Notes under the pieces: generated by a model
The model's database searches: none
Told to the model about the DNA's origin: nothing
Seen by the model: the letters and a program-made list of their open reading frames with translations, nothing else
Assembly: GCA_964621265.1 (NCBI GenBank)
Contig: CAZULQ010000030.1
Span: 1 to 24,128 of the forward strand
DNA from: Porcipelethomonas sp964621265
Lineage (GTDB): Bacteria > Bacillota > Clostridia > Oscillospirales > Ruminococcaceae
DNA length: 24,128 nucleotides
Direction of reading: 5' to 3'
Made by a program: the position numbers and the translations under genes
Part shown: piece after piece, positions 14,746 to 22,070 of the stretch
Position numbering within the stretch: the first letter of the stretch is position 1
Layout: every line of letters starts with the position of its first letter

Positions 14746-15966
14746 ATGGCAGGTTTAAACAAAGTTACAGTTGAAGACTTAAGCGTTAAGGGTAAGAAGG
14801 TACTCGTAAGAGTTGACTTCAATGTACCACTCAAGGATGGCGTTATCACAAATGATAACAGAATTCAGGCAGCTCTTCCTACAATCAAGAAGCTCATCGC
14901 TGATGGCGGTAAGGTTGTTCTTTGCTCACATCTCGGTAAGCCAAAGAATGGTCCTGAAGACAAGTTCTCACTTGCTCCTGCAGCAGAAAGACTTGCTCAG
15001 CTCGTTGATACAAAGGTTATCTTCGCTAAGGATGATACAGTTGTAGGCGAAAACGCAAAGAAGGCAGTTGCTGAAATGAACGAAGGCGAAATCGTTGTTC
15101 TTGAAAACACAAGATTCAGAGGCGCTGACGAAACAAAGAACGGCGAAAACCTTGCAAAGGAACTCGCTGACCTCGTTGACGGCGAAGTATTCGTTATGGA
15201 CGCTTTCGGTTCAGCTCACAGAGCTCACGCTTCAACAGCAGGTGTAACAAAGTTTGTTAAGGAAACAGCTGTTGGTTACCTCATGCAGAAGGAAATCCAG
15301 TACCTCGGTAATGCAGTTGAAGTTCCTGAAAGACCATTCGTTGCAATCCTCGGCGGTGCTAAGGTTGCAGATAAGCTCAATGTTATCTCTAACCTCCTTG
15401 AAAAGTGTGATACACTCATCATCGGTGGTGGTATGGCTTATACATTCATCAAGGCAAACGGTGGTTCAATCGGTACATCACTCGTTGATGATGAAAAGCT
15501 TGATTACTGTAAGGAAATGCTCCAGAAGGCTGAAAAGCTCGGTAAGAAGATTCTTCTTCCAATCGACACAGCTATCACATCAGATTTCCCTAACCCAATC
15601 GATGCTGAAATCGAAATCGAAATCTGCAAGTCAAGCGAAATCCCAGCAGACAAGATGGGTCTTGATATCGGTCCTAAGACTCAGGAACTCTTCGCTGAAG
15701 CAGCTAAGACAGCTAAGACAGTTGTTTGGAATGGTCCTATGGGCGTATTCGAAAACCCAGTTCTTGCTAAGGGTACAATCGCAGTAGCTAAGGCTCTTGC
15801 TGAAACAGACGCTACAACAATCATTGGTGGTGGTGACTCAGCAGCAGCAGTTATGCAGCTCGGTTTCGCTGACAAGATGAGCCACATCTCAACAGGCGGC
15901 GGTGCTTCACTCGAATACCTCGAAGGTAAGGTACTTCCAGGCGTTGACGTAATCGCTAACAAGTAA
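14746..15966 (+). CDS. pgk: Phosphoglycerate kinase
   Basis: Pgk transfers phosphate from 1,3-bisphosphoglycerate to ADP, the first ATP-forming step of glycolysis. From the ATG at 14746 the protein has 406 aa, close to the bacterial norm. Recognisable blocks are VLVRVDFNVPL (substrate-binding Arg/Asp/Asn), SHLGKPK, ENTRFRGAD, DAFGSAHRAHAST, AILGGAKVADK, WNGPMGVFE and the C-terminal GGGDSAAAV nucleotide loop. I prefer 14746 (MAGLNKVTVEDL) because an upstream in-frame TTG at 14725 would place the GAAAGGA site inside the gene. Codon choice is strongly biased (AAG, CTC and ATC dominate compared with neighbours such as the GH59 gene), as in highly expressed genes. tpiA follows after 84 bases containing a hairpin. 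Confidence 0.97.
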   Translation: MAGLNKVTVEDLSVKGKKVLVRVDFNVPLKDGVITNDNRIQAALPTIKKLIADGGKVVLCSHLGKPKNGPEDKFSLAPAAERLAQLVDTKVIFAKDDTVVGENAKKAVAEMNEGEIVVLENTRFRGADETKNGENLAKELADLVDGEVFVMDAFGSAHRAHASTAGVTKFVKETAVGYLMQKEIQYLGNAVEVPERPFVAILGGAKVADKLNVISNLLEKCDTLIIGGGMAYTFIKANGGSIGTSLVDDEKLDYCKEMLQKAEKLGKKILLPIDTAITSDFPNPIDAEIEIEICKSSEIPADKMGLDIGPKTQELFAEAAKTAKTVVWNGPMGVFENPVLAKGTIAVAKALAETDATTIIGGGDSAAAVMQLGFADKMSHISTGGGASLEYLEGKVLPGVDVIANK

Positions 15967-15980
15967 TTAAAATTTTAAAT

Positions 15981-16010
15981 AGGAGAACAGGGGAGTAACC
16001 TTGTTCTCCT
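15981..16010 (+). terminator. Hairpin between pgk and tpiA (partial terminator or processing element)
   Basis: AGGAGAACAGGG (15981-15992) pairs over 12 bp, with one G-T, with CCTTGTTCTCCT (15999-16010) around GAGTAA. The stem is strong, but only TATTGTG follows rather than a T run. No promoter is evident between it and tpiA, so it probably permits read-through or protects the pgk 3' end. Confidence 0.6.
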
Positions 16011-16050
16011 TATTGTGAAAATATACATTAATTAATAAGGAGTTATCATT

Positions 16051-16827
16051 ATGAATAAGTCACTCAGAAAGGCAATTATTGCCGGTAACTGGAAAATGAA
16101 CAAGACAAGACCTGAAGCTAAGGCTCTTCTCGAAGAAATCAAGCCACTCGTTACTAACGCTGATGGTAAGGTAGAAGTAATCGCTTGCGTACCTTTCACA
16201 AACCTTGAAACTGCTATCAACACAACAGCTGGTTCAAATGTTAAGATTGGTGCAGAAAACGTTCACTTTGAAAAGAGTGGTGCTTTCACAGGTGAAATCT
16301 CAGCTGATATGCTCGTTGAACTCGGCGTTGAATATGTTGTAATCGGTCACTCAGAAAGAAGACAGTACTTCGGTGAAACTGATGAAACAGTTAACAAGAG
16401 AACAAAGGCTGCTCTTGCTGCAGGCTTAAAGCCAATCGTTTGCGTTGGCGAACTCCTTTGGGAAAGAGAATGCGATATTACTGAAGAAGTTATCGCTCGT
16501 CAGATTAAGCTTGACCTCTTTGAAGTTTCAGCTGAAGACGTTAAGAAGACAGTTATCGCTTATGAACCTGTTTGGGCTATCGGTACAGGTAAAACTGCTA
16601 CTGCTGACCAGGCTGAAGAAGTTTGTGCATTTATCCGTGCAACACTTGCTAAGATTTATGACCAGGCTACAGCTGACGCTGTTACAATCCAGTACGGCGG
16701 TTCAATGAATGCTGCTAACGCTGCTGAACTTCTTTCAAAGCCAAACGTAGACGGCGGTCTTATCGGCGGTGCTTCACTCAAGGCTGCTGACTTTAACACA
16801 ATCGTTCAGGCTGCTGTTGAAGGTTAA
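16051..16827 (+). CDS. tpiA: Triosephosphate isomerase
   Basis: TpiA interconverts dihydroxyacetone phosphate and glyceraldehyde 3-phosphate. The 258-aa length is normal. AGNWKMNKT (11-19) contains Asn13 and the catalytic Lys16, VIGHSERR (97-104) holds the electrophilic His100, and AYEPVWAIGTGKTA (170-183) holds the base Glu172 and starts the mobile loop 6. IQYGGSMN and GLIGGASL give the phosphate-binding residues. AAGGAG lies well placed before the ATG. Like pgk it has strongly biased codon use, consistent with high expression. The gene is probably read from the pgk promoter through the intervening hairpin. Confidence 0.97.
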   Translation: MNKSLRKAIIAGNWKMNKTRPEAKALLEEIKPLVTNADGKVEVIACVPFTNLETAINTTAGSNVKIGAENVHFEKSGAFTGEISADMLVELGVEYVVIGHSERRQYFGETDETVNKRTKAALAAGLKPIVCVGELLWERECDITEEVIARQIKLDLFEVSAEDVKKTVIAYEPVWAIGTGKTATADQAEEVCAFIRATLAKIYDQATADAVTIQYGGSMNAANAAELLSKPNVDGGLIGGASLKAADFNTIVQAAVEG

Positions 16828-16850
16828 TTGAAATTATAAGAAGTAAAACA

Positions 16851-17135
16851 ATGTGAAATTATTGTTCTGATATCAAATTAATCGAAAATTTTAATACTCC
16901 AAAAGATTATGAAAAAAGTATTGAACTTATTATTGAATTGATAAATAATGATGCTTTGATTCTAATTGACGGCAATTGCGATATAGGTAAACATAAGAAT
17001 GAGCAAGGCTGTTGGGTAGACGATATTATTTTTCACAAATTAAAATGCCCAAAATGTAATCAGATATATTCTTGTGTGATAAATACTTATAAGGGTTGTG
17101 GAGCATTTAAAAAGTTTGATAAATTTGAACATTGA
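16851..17135 (+). pseudogene. Small Cys-rich (zinc-ribbon-like) gene with TGA as second codon; probably decayed
   Basis: ATG at 16851 is followed directly by TGA and then by an open frame of 92 codons to the TGA at 17133-17135. The predicted product begins NYCSDIK and contains a hydrophobic core (LIINND-type helix, ALILIDGNCDI), a GCWVDDIIFHKLKCPKCNQIYSC stretch split here as GCWVDD / IIFHKLK / CPKCNQIYSC, and NTYKGCGAF. The CPKC pair looks like half of a zinc site. If codon 2 were once TGT or TGC, the N-terminus would read MCNYC and supply a second CxxC pair, so a Cys-to-stop change is a plausible history. The only other start in frame, TTG at 16938, lacks a ribosome binding site. The DNA is clearly more AT-rich than the glycolytic genes on both sides, suggesting a foreign insertion. 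I do not recognise the family. Confidence 0.55.
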
Positions 17136-17148
17136 AATGAATAAGAAG

Positions 17149-17176
17149 TTGTTAATTATAAATTTAGTTTTATAAA
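17149..17176 (+). promoter_or_regulatory. Possible gpmI promoter
   Basis: TTGTTA (17149-17154) and TATAAA (17171-17176) are 16 bp apart. A start near 17183 would put the following hairpin at the very 5' end of the gpmI mRNA. The match is moderate and the region is AT-rich, so this is tentative. Confidence 0.35.
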
Positions 17177-17181
17177 AATGT

Positions 17182-17211
17182 AAATACCGCACTTTTTTCG
17201 GTGCGGTATTT
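17182..17211 (+). terminator. Hairpin upstream of gpmI (terminator of the upstream unit or gpmI 5' stabilising hairpin)
   Basis: AAATACCGCAC (17182-17192) pairs perfectly over 11 bp with GTGCGGTATTT (17201-17211); the loop TTTTTTCG holds a T6 run. It is 35 bases before the gpmI ATG. No T tract follows except the stem's own TTT. It could end transcription from tpiA and the decayed gene, or be the 5' hairpin of the gpmI transcript. Confidence 0.6.
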
Positions 17212-17246
17212 GACTGAAATAAACTAAACTGAAAGGCTGATTTTTT

Positions 17247-18761
17247 ATGAGTAAAAAACCTGTTGCTTTAATTATTATGGACGGTTTTGGCTACAATGCC
17301 TCAGATTACGGCAATGCCATTACTGCCGCAAATACACCTAATCTTGACAAGTACATGCAGGGTCCTAACACACTTATCGGTGCAAGCGGACTTGATGTAG
17401 GTCTTCCGGACGGTCAGATGGGTAACTCTGAAGTAGGTCACACAAATATCGGTGCGGGCAGAATTGTTTATCAGATGCTCGTTAAGATTTCAAAGTCAAT
17501 TCAGGACGGAGATTTCTTTGAAAATGCAGCACTCAAGGGTGCTATGGAAAACTGTAAGGCAAACAATTCAGCACTTCACCTTATGGGTCTTCTTTCACCT
17601 GGCGGTGTACACAGCCACATTGAACACCTCTATGGTCTTCTCGAAATGGCTAAGAAGAATGGTCTTGAAAAGGTTTATGTTCACGCATTCTTAGACGGTC
17701 GTGATGTTCCACCATCATCAGCTGCTGAATACATGAAGGAAGCATGCGCTAAAATGAGCGAAATCGGCGTTGGGTCACTTGCTACTGTAATGGGCAGATT
17801 CTATGCTATGGACAGAGATAATGCATGGGACAGAGTTGAAAAGGCTTATAATGCAATGGTTATGGGTGAAGGCGTTCAGGGCGGTGACCCTGTTAAGGCT
17901 ATTGAAGATTCATACACAAATGATGTAACTGACGAATTCATGCTCCCGACAGTATGCGACAAGAACGGCAAGATTGACGCTAATGACAGCGTTGTATTCT
18001 TCAACTTCCGTCCTGACCGTGCAAGACAGATTACAAGAGCATTCGTTGAAGAAGGCTTCACAGGCTTTGAACGTAAGAAGGGATTTTTCCCACTTAACTT
18101 TGTATGTATGGCTCAGTACGACGCTACAATGCCAAATGTTTCAGTTGCATTCCCACCTGAAGCACTTACAATGACATTCGGTGAATATGTAAGCAAGATG
18201 GGTAAAACTCAGCTCAGAATTGCTGAAACTCAGAAGTATGCACACGTTACTTTCTTCTTTAACGGCGGTGAAGAAAAGACATTTGAAGGCGAAGACAGAA
18301 TACTTATCAAGTCACCTGACGTTGAAACATTCGATATGAAGCCTGAAATGAGTGCTTATGAAGTAACTGATGCAGTTGTGGAAGCTATCAACGCTGATAA
18401 GTATGATGCAATTATCTTAAACTACGCTAACTGCGATATGGTTGGTCATACAGGTATTTTTGATGCGGCAAAGGCTGCTGTTGAAGCAGTTGACGAATGC
18501 GTAGGCAGAACAGTTGAGGCAGTGCTTGCTAAGGGCGGTGTTGCGTTCCTTACTGCTGACCACGGTAATGCGGACAAGATGTATGAAGAAGATGGCTCAC
18601 CATTTACAGCTCATACAACAAATCCTGTACCATTTGTTGTTGTTGGTATGGATTGCGAACTCCGTGAAGGCGGCGTTCTCGCTGATATTGCTCCAACAAT
18701 GCTCAAGGTTATGGAACTTGAACAGCCTGCAGAAATGACAGGTAAGTCAATTATCAAGTAA
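17247..18761 (+). CDS. gpmI: 2,3-bisphosphoglycerate-independent phosphoglycerate mutase
   Basis: GpmI converts 3-phosphoglycerate to 2-phosphoglycerate through a phosphoserine intermediate and two manganese ions; it belongs to the alkaline phosphatase superfamily. The 504-aa length fits. IIMDGFGYN (9-17) gives the first metal Asp, GNSEVGHTNIGAGR (59-72) holds the nucleophile Ser61, and HAFLDGRDVPPSS and FNFRPDRARQ bind substrate. NYANCDMVGHTG and LTADHGNAD carry the remaining metal ligands. GAAAGG lies upstream of the ATG. It completes the run pgk-tpiA-gpmI; enolase and GAPDH are not in the window. The gene ends in two hairpins that separate it from convergent gatB. Confidence 0.96.
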   Translation: MSKKPVALIIMDGFGYNASDYGNAITAANTPNLDKYMQGPNTLIGASGLDVGLPDGQMGNSEVGHTNIGAGRIVYQMLVKISKSIQDGDFFENAALKGAMENCKANNSALHLMGLLSPGGVHSHIEHLYGLLEMAKKNGLEKVYVHAFLDGRDVPPSSAAEYMKEACAKMSEIGVGSLATVMGRFYAMDRDNAWDRVEKAYNAMVMGEGVQGGDPVKAIEDSYTNDVTDEFMLPTVCDKNGKIDANDSVVFFNFRPDRARQITRAFVEEGFTGFERKKGFFPLNFVCMAQYDATMPNVSVAFPPEALTMTFGEYVSKMGKTQLRIAETQKYAHVTFFFNGGEEKTFEGEDRILIKSPDVETFDMKPEMSAYEVTDAVVEAINADKYDAIILNYANCDMVGHTGIFDAAKAAVEAVDECVGRTVEAVLAKGGVAFLTADHGNADKMYEEDGSPFTAHTTNPVPFVVVGMDCELREGGVLADIAPTMLKVMELEQPAEMTGKSIIK

Positions 18762-18767
18762 TATATT

Positions 18768-18798
18768 AATGCTCCACTTTTAATTTAAGTGGAGCATT
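18768..18798. terminator. gpmI 3' hairpin
   Basis: AATGCTCCACTT (18768-18779) pairs perfectly over 12 bp with AAGTGGAGCATT (18787-18798), loop TTAATTT, 6 bases after the gpmI stop. The T tail is poor (GTTGC), so it is probably a first-stage or 3'-protecting hairpin ahead of the stronger terminator. Confidence 0.7.
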
Positions 18799-18809
18799 GT
18801 TGCATATAC

Positions 18810-18838
18810 AAAAGGCACATAAATATATGTGCCTTTTT
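18810..18838. terminator. Bidirectional terminator between gpmI and gatB
   Basis: AAAAGGCACATA (18810-18821) pairs perfectly over 12 bp with TATGTGCCTTTT (18826-18837) around AATA, with T residues following on the plus strand and the A-rich arm giving T residues on the minus strand. It lies 10 bases beyond the gatB stop and serves both convergent units. Confidence 0.9.
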
Positions 18839-18847
18839 CCATTTATA

Positions 18848-20284
18848 TTATGATTCAAGCATTTTAAGCACTGTTTCCTTAACAATACCAGGGTTTGCCT
18901 GTCCCTTTGAAGCCTTCATACACTGACCAACAAGATAACCGAGTGCGTTAGTCTTACCGTTTTTATAGTCTGTGATAGACTTTTCATTGTTTGCAAATAC
19001 TTCCTTAACGAGATTATCAATAAAGTCTGTGTCAGAGTTCTGAGCAAGACCCTTTTCTTCAATAATCTTGTCTATGTCGCCGTCATTTGCCATGATTTCT
19101 TCAAATACAGTTTTACCTGCTGAATTTGAAATCTTACCTGATTCGATTTTTTCAATAAGCGCAACAAGCTTTTCAGCTGTAAGATTAGTTTCAGAAACCG
19201 GCTTACCTGTTTCGTTAGTGTACTTTGCAATGTCGCCTAAAATCCAGTTGCTGATTGACTTTGGTTTACACTTATTCATAGCACAGCATGTATCAAACAG
19301 AGCTGATTTTTCCATATCCTCAGCGATAAGTGTTGAGTCAATCTGTGAAAGTGAATAGTCGTTTACATATCTCTTGATTTTAGTATTAGGAAGCTCAGGA
19401 ATAGTTTCCTTAAGCGCCTCAACCTTTGCAGGGTCAACAACAATTGTGAGTAAATCAGGCTCAGGGAAGTATCTGTAATCCTGTGCATCTTCTTTAGAAC
19501 GCATTGAAAAACTCATTCCCTTTGCATCATCCCAGCGTCTTGTTTCCTGAACAACAGTTCCGCCGCTTTCAATAAGCTCAATCTGACGCTTAGCTTCGTA
19601 TTCAATACCTCTCACAGCGGCACTGAAGCTGTTGACATTCTTCATTTCAGCTCTTGTACCAAACTTGTCTGAGCCTTTTTCCCTTACTGATACATTAACG
19701 TCACATCTGATAGAACCTTCCTGCATTTTACAGTCTGAAATTCCGATATACTGTAAAATAGACTTGATTGTGTCAAGATAGCCCTTAGCTTCTGCTGAGC
19801 TTCTGATATCTGGTTCTGATACAATTTCAATAAGCGGTACACCGCAACGGTTAAGGTCAACAAGTGAGCCTGCAAACGAATCATCATGTAAAAGCTTACC
19901 TGCGTCCTCTTCAATATGAATTCTTGTGATACCAACAGTCTTCATCTGACCGTCTACCATGAATTCAAGCTTACCATTTTCACAAAGCGGTACATCAGCC
20001 TGTGAAATCTGATATGCTTTCGGAAGGTCAGGATAGAAGTAATTCTTTCTGTCCTGCTTGCAGACGTTATTTATAGAACAGCCTAAAGCATGACCCATTT
20101 TGATTGCGTATTCTACAACCTTTTCATTTAATGTTGGAAGTGTACCGGGCATACCCATACAAACAGGGCAAACCTGTGTATTTACTTCAAGACCAAAAGC
20201 ATTTTTACAATCGCAGTATATTTTTGATTCGGTATTCAGCTCTGCGTGCACTTCAAGACCGACTACAATTTCATAATCCTTCAT
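18848..20284 (-). CDS. gatB: Aspartyl/glutamyl-tRNA amidotransferase subunit B
   Basis: GatB is the kinase and tRNA-binding subunit of GatCAB. It phosphorylates the misacylated Glu or Asp on tRNA so that it can be amidated to Gln or Asn with ammonia from GatA. The 478-aa length is normal. The family opening VVGLEVHAELNT (7-18) is present. Cys24, Cys26, Cys39 and Cys42 (CDC ... CPVC) form the zinc-type knuckle, and YFYPDLPKAYQISQ and RCDVNVSVR are conserved cradle motifs. The C-terminal YqeY-like tail (NALGYLVGQCMKASKGQANP) recognises the tRNA elbow. AAGGAGG, located at the gatA end, precedes the ATG; only 12 bases separate it from gatA. Confidence 0.97.
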   Translation of the reverse strand: MKDYEIVVGLEVHAELNTESKIYCDCKNAFGLEVNTQVCPVCMGMPGTLPTLNEKVVEYAIKMGHALGCSINNVCKQDRKNYFYPDLPKAYQISQADVPLCENGKLEFMVDGQMKTVGITRIHIEEDAGKLLHDDSFAGSLVDLNRCGVPLIEIVSEPDIRSSAEAKGYLDTIKSILQYIGISDCKMQEGSIRCDVNVSVREKGSDKFGTRAEMKNVNSFSAAVRGIEYEAKRQIELIESGGTVVQETRRWDDAKGMSFSMRSKEDAQDYRYFPEPDLLTIVVDPAKVEALKETIPELPNTKIKRYVNDYSLSQIDSTLIAEDMEKSALFDTCCAMNKCKPKSISNWILGDIAKYTNETGKPVSETNLTAEKLVALIEKIESGKISNSAGKTVFEEIMANDGDIDKIIEEKGLAQNSDTDFIDNLVKEVFANNEKSITDYKNGKTNALGYLVGQCMKASKGQANPGIVKETVLKMLES

Positions 20285-20296
20285 AGTAAAACCTCC

Positions 20297-21760
20297 TTAA
20301 AGTGTCTTTGAGAGAACATCAAAACCACCACACAGCTGTTCATAGCCGTATGCTGCGTTGAGAAGTGTCTGTTCACTGAATTTAGCACCGATAAGCTGAA
20401 GTCCCATAGGCATTGACTTACTATCCTTACCACATGGAAGACTGATTGCAGGAAGACCTGCTATGTTAACTGTAACTGTGCATATATCACTTGAATACAT
20501 TTTAACAGGATCGCCGATATTTTCTCCGATTTTAAATGCAGAAGTAGGGAAGGTAGGAGTTGCAATAACATCACAATCTCTGAAAGCATTATCAAATTCG
20601 GCGCTGATCTGCTGCTGAACACGCTTTGCTTTCTTATAATAAGCATCAAAGTAGCCTGAGCTTAAAACGAATGTGCCGAGCATAATTCTTCTCTTGACTT
20701 CATCACCAAAGCCTTCGCTTCTTGTCTTTTCATACATATCAACAAGTCCGTCAAAGTTTTCAGCTCTGAAACCATACTTTACACCATCAAATCTTGCAAG
20801 GTTTGAAGAAGCCTCAGCTGATGCAATGATATAGTAAGTATTGATAGCATAATCAGTACTTGGAAGAGAAATTTCCTGAACCTTTGCACCATTTGCTTCC
20901 ATTTCCTTAACAGCCTTCATTACCGCTGCCTTGACTTCATCATCAATACCTGCTCCAAAGTATTCCTTCGGGATACCGATTCTGAGTCCATTTAAGTTAC
21001 TTCCGAGATTAGCAGTATAGTCAGGATATTCAATCATTTTAGATGTAGCATCACGTCTGTCATGACCACAAATAACACTCTGAAGCATTGCAACATCCTT
21101 AACAGATTTTCCAAGAGGTCCGATCTGATCGAGTGAAGAAGCAAACGCTACAAGACCGTATCTTGAAACGCTTCCGTAAGTCGGCTTTAAACCAACTGCA
21201 CCGCAGAGAGCCGCAGGCTGACGGATTGAACCACCGGTATCAGAGCCGAGAGTAAGGATAGCGCCACCCGAGGCAATAGCTGCAGCAGATCCACCTGATG
21301 AACCACCTGGAACACAATCTGTATTATGCGGATTTCTTGTAAGATGCATATAAGAAGTTTCTGTTGATGAACCCATAGCAAATTCATCCATATTCATCTT
21401 ACCAAGAACTGTCATTTTCGCATCTGCAATCTTATCCATTACTGTTGCATTAAACGGTGGAACATAATTTTCCAGCATTTTTGATGAACATGTAGTTATT
21501 AAACCCTTAGTGGAGATATTATCCTTGATACCTATCGGAATACCTGCAAGGGGATGGAGTGATTCACCATCAGCAATAGCCTTGTCAACAACTGTCGCAT
21601 TTTCCCTGGCTGACTCTTCACATACAGTAACGTATGCACCGACCTTATCTTCAGTTTCGTGAATACGTTCAATAACATCATTACATATTTCAGTAGCACT
21701 GCACTGCTTGTTTTTAAGCATTTCCGAAAGCTCGGAAGCAGTTTTTTCATATAATCTCAT
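20297..21760 (-). CDS. gatA: Aspartyl/glutamyl-tRNA amidotransferase subunit A
   Basis: GatA is the glutaminase of GatCAB and releases ammonia that travels to GatB. It is an amidase-signature enzyme. The Ser-cisSer-Lys triad is intact: Lys79 in GIKDNIS, Ser154 in PGGSSGGSAA and Ser178 in SDTGGSIRQPA, numbers that agree with the Staphylococcus enzyme. The 487-aa length is typical. GGAGC lies upstream of the ATG. The gene sits 19 bases after gatC and before gatB, so the three subunits are made from one transcript. Its intact glutaminase site contrasts with the altered site in CarA of the same window. Confidence 0.97.
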   Translation of the reverse strand: MRLYEKTASELSEMLKNKQCSATEICNDVIERIHETEDKVGAYVTVCEESARENATVVDKAIADGESLHPLAGIPIGIKDNISTKGLITTCSSKMLENYVPPFNATVMDKIADAKMTVLGKMNMDEFAMGSSTETSYMHLTRNPHNTDCVPGGSSGGSAAAIASGGAILTLGSDTGGSIRQPAALCGAVGLKPTYGSVSRYGLVAFASSLDQIGPLGKSVKDVAMLQSVICGHDRRDATSKMIEYPDYTANLGSNLNGLRIGIPKEYFGAGIDDEVKAAVMKAVKEMEANGAKVQEISLPSTDYAINTYYIIASAEASSNLARFDGVKYGFRAENFDGLVDMYEKTRSEGFGDEVKRRIMLGTFVLSSGYFDAYYKKAKRVQQQISAEFDNAFRDCDVIATPTFPTSAFKIGENIGDPVKMYSSDICTVTVNIAGLPAISLPCGKDSKSMPMGLQLIGAKFSEQTLLNAAYGYEQLCGGFDVLSKTL

Positions 21761-21779
21761 ATTTTAAAGCTCCTTTTTA

Positions 21780-22052
21780 TTATTCAACAGTTTTTGGTAC
21801 AACAAGGCAACCAGCCTGAACTTCAGGTGCGTTAGCAAGAAGTTCTTCACGCTTGAATTTATCTGTAACAGCCTTATCTTCACGAAGAGTCATAGGATTT
21901 TCTGTATCGAGCATATCAAGTGTACCATCGATATCAGGTAAATTTTCAACCATGTTTACAATAGTTTCCATATCATTTTCAAATTTTGCAAGCTTATCAT
22001 CGTCAATTTTCAGACGTGAAAGCTTGGCAATGTGTTTAATGTCAATTTTCAT
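21780..22052 (-). CDS. gatC: Aspartyl/glutamyl-tRNA amidotransferase subunit C
   Basis: GatC is a small subunit that wraps around GatA and GatB and holds the complex together. The 90-aa length is right. IKHIAKLSRLKI near the N-terminus and the helix ending in METIVNMVENLPDIDGT are typical, as is the late segment ENPMTLREDKAVTD. AAGGATGG upstream of the ATG is the ribosome binding site. It begins 18 bases after the ligA stop in the transcription direction. Confidence 0.94.
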   Translation of the reverse strand: MKIDIKHIAKLSRLKIDDDKLAKFENDMETIVNMVENLPDIDGTLDMLDTENPMTLREDKAVTDKFKREELLANAPEVQAGCLVVPKTVE

Positions 22053-22070
22053 TAACTATCCATCCTTTTC

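Noticed and set aside
15254..15787. 177-codon plus-strand frame inside pgk
   Set aside because: The predicted product is a Ser/Leu/Gln-rich low-complexity run produced by shifting the biased pgk codons. Similar shifted frames occur in tpiA and gpmI.
16854..16900. Selenocysteine insertion at the TGA in codon 2 of the Cys-rich gene
   Set aside because: The bases just after the TGA are almost all A and T. I could not draw a stable hairpin with a G-containing loop at the spacing needed for a bacterial SECIS, so a nonsense change is the simpler reading.
17210..17238. TTGACT as -35 of a gpmI promoter
   Set aside because: No acceptable -10 lies 16-18 bases downstream, and the sequence there is the ribosome binding site region.
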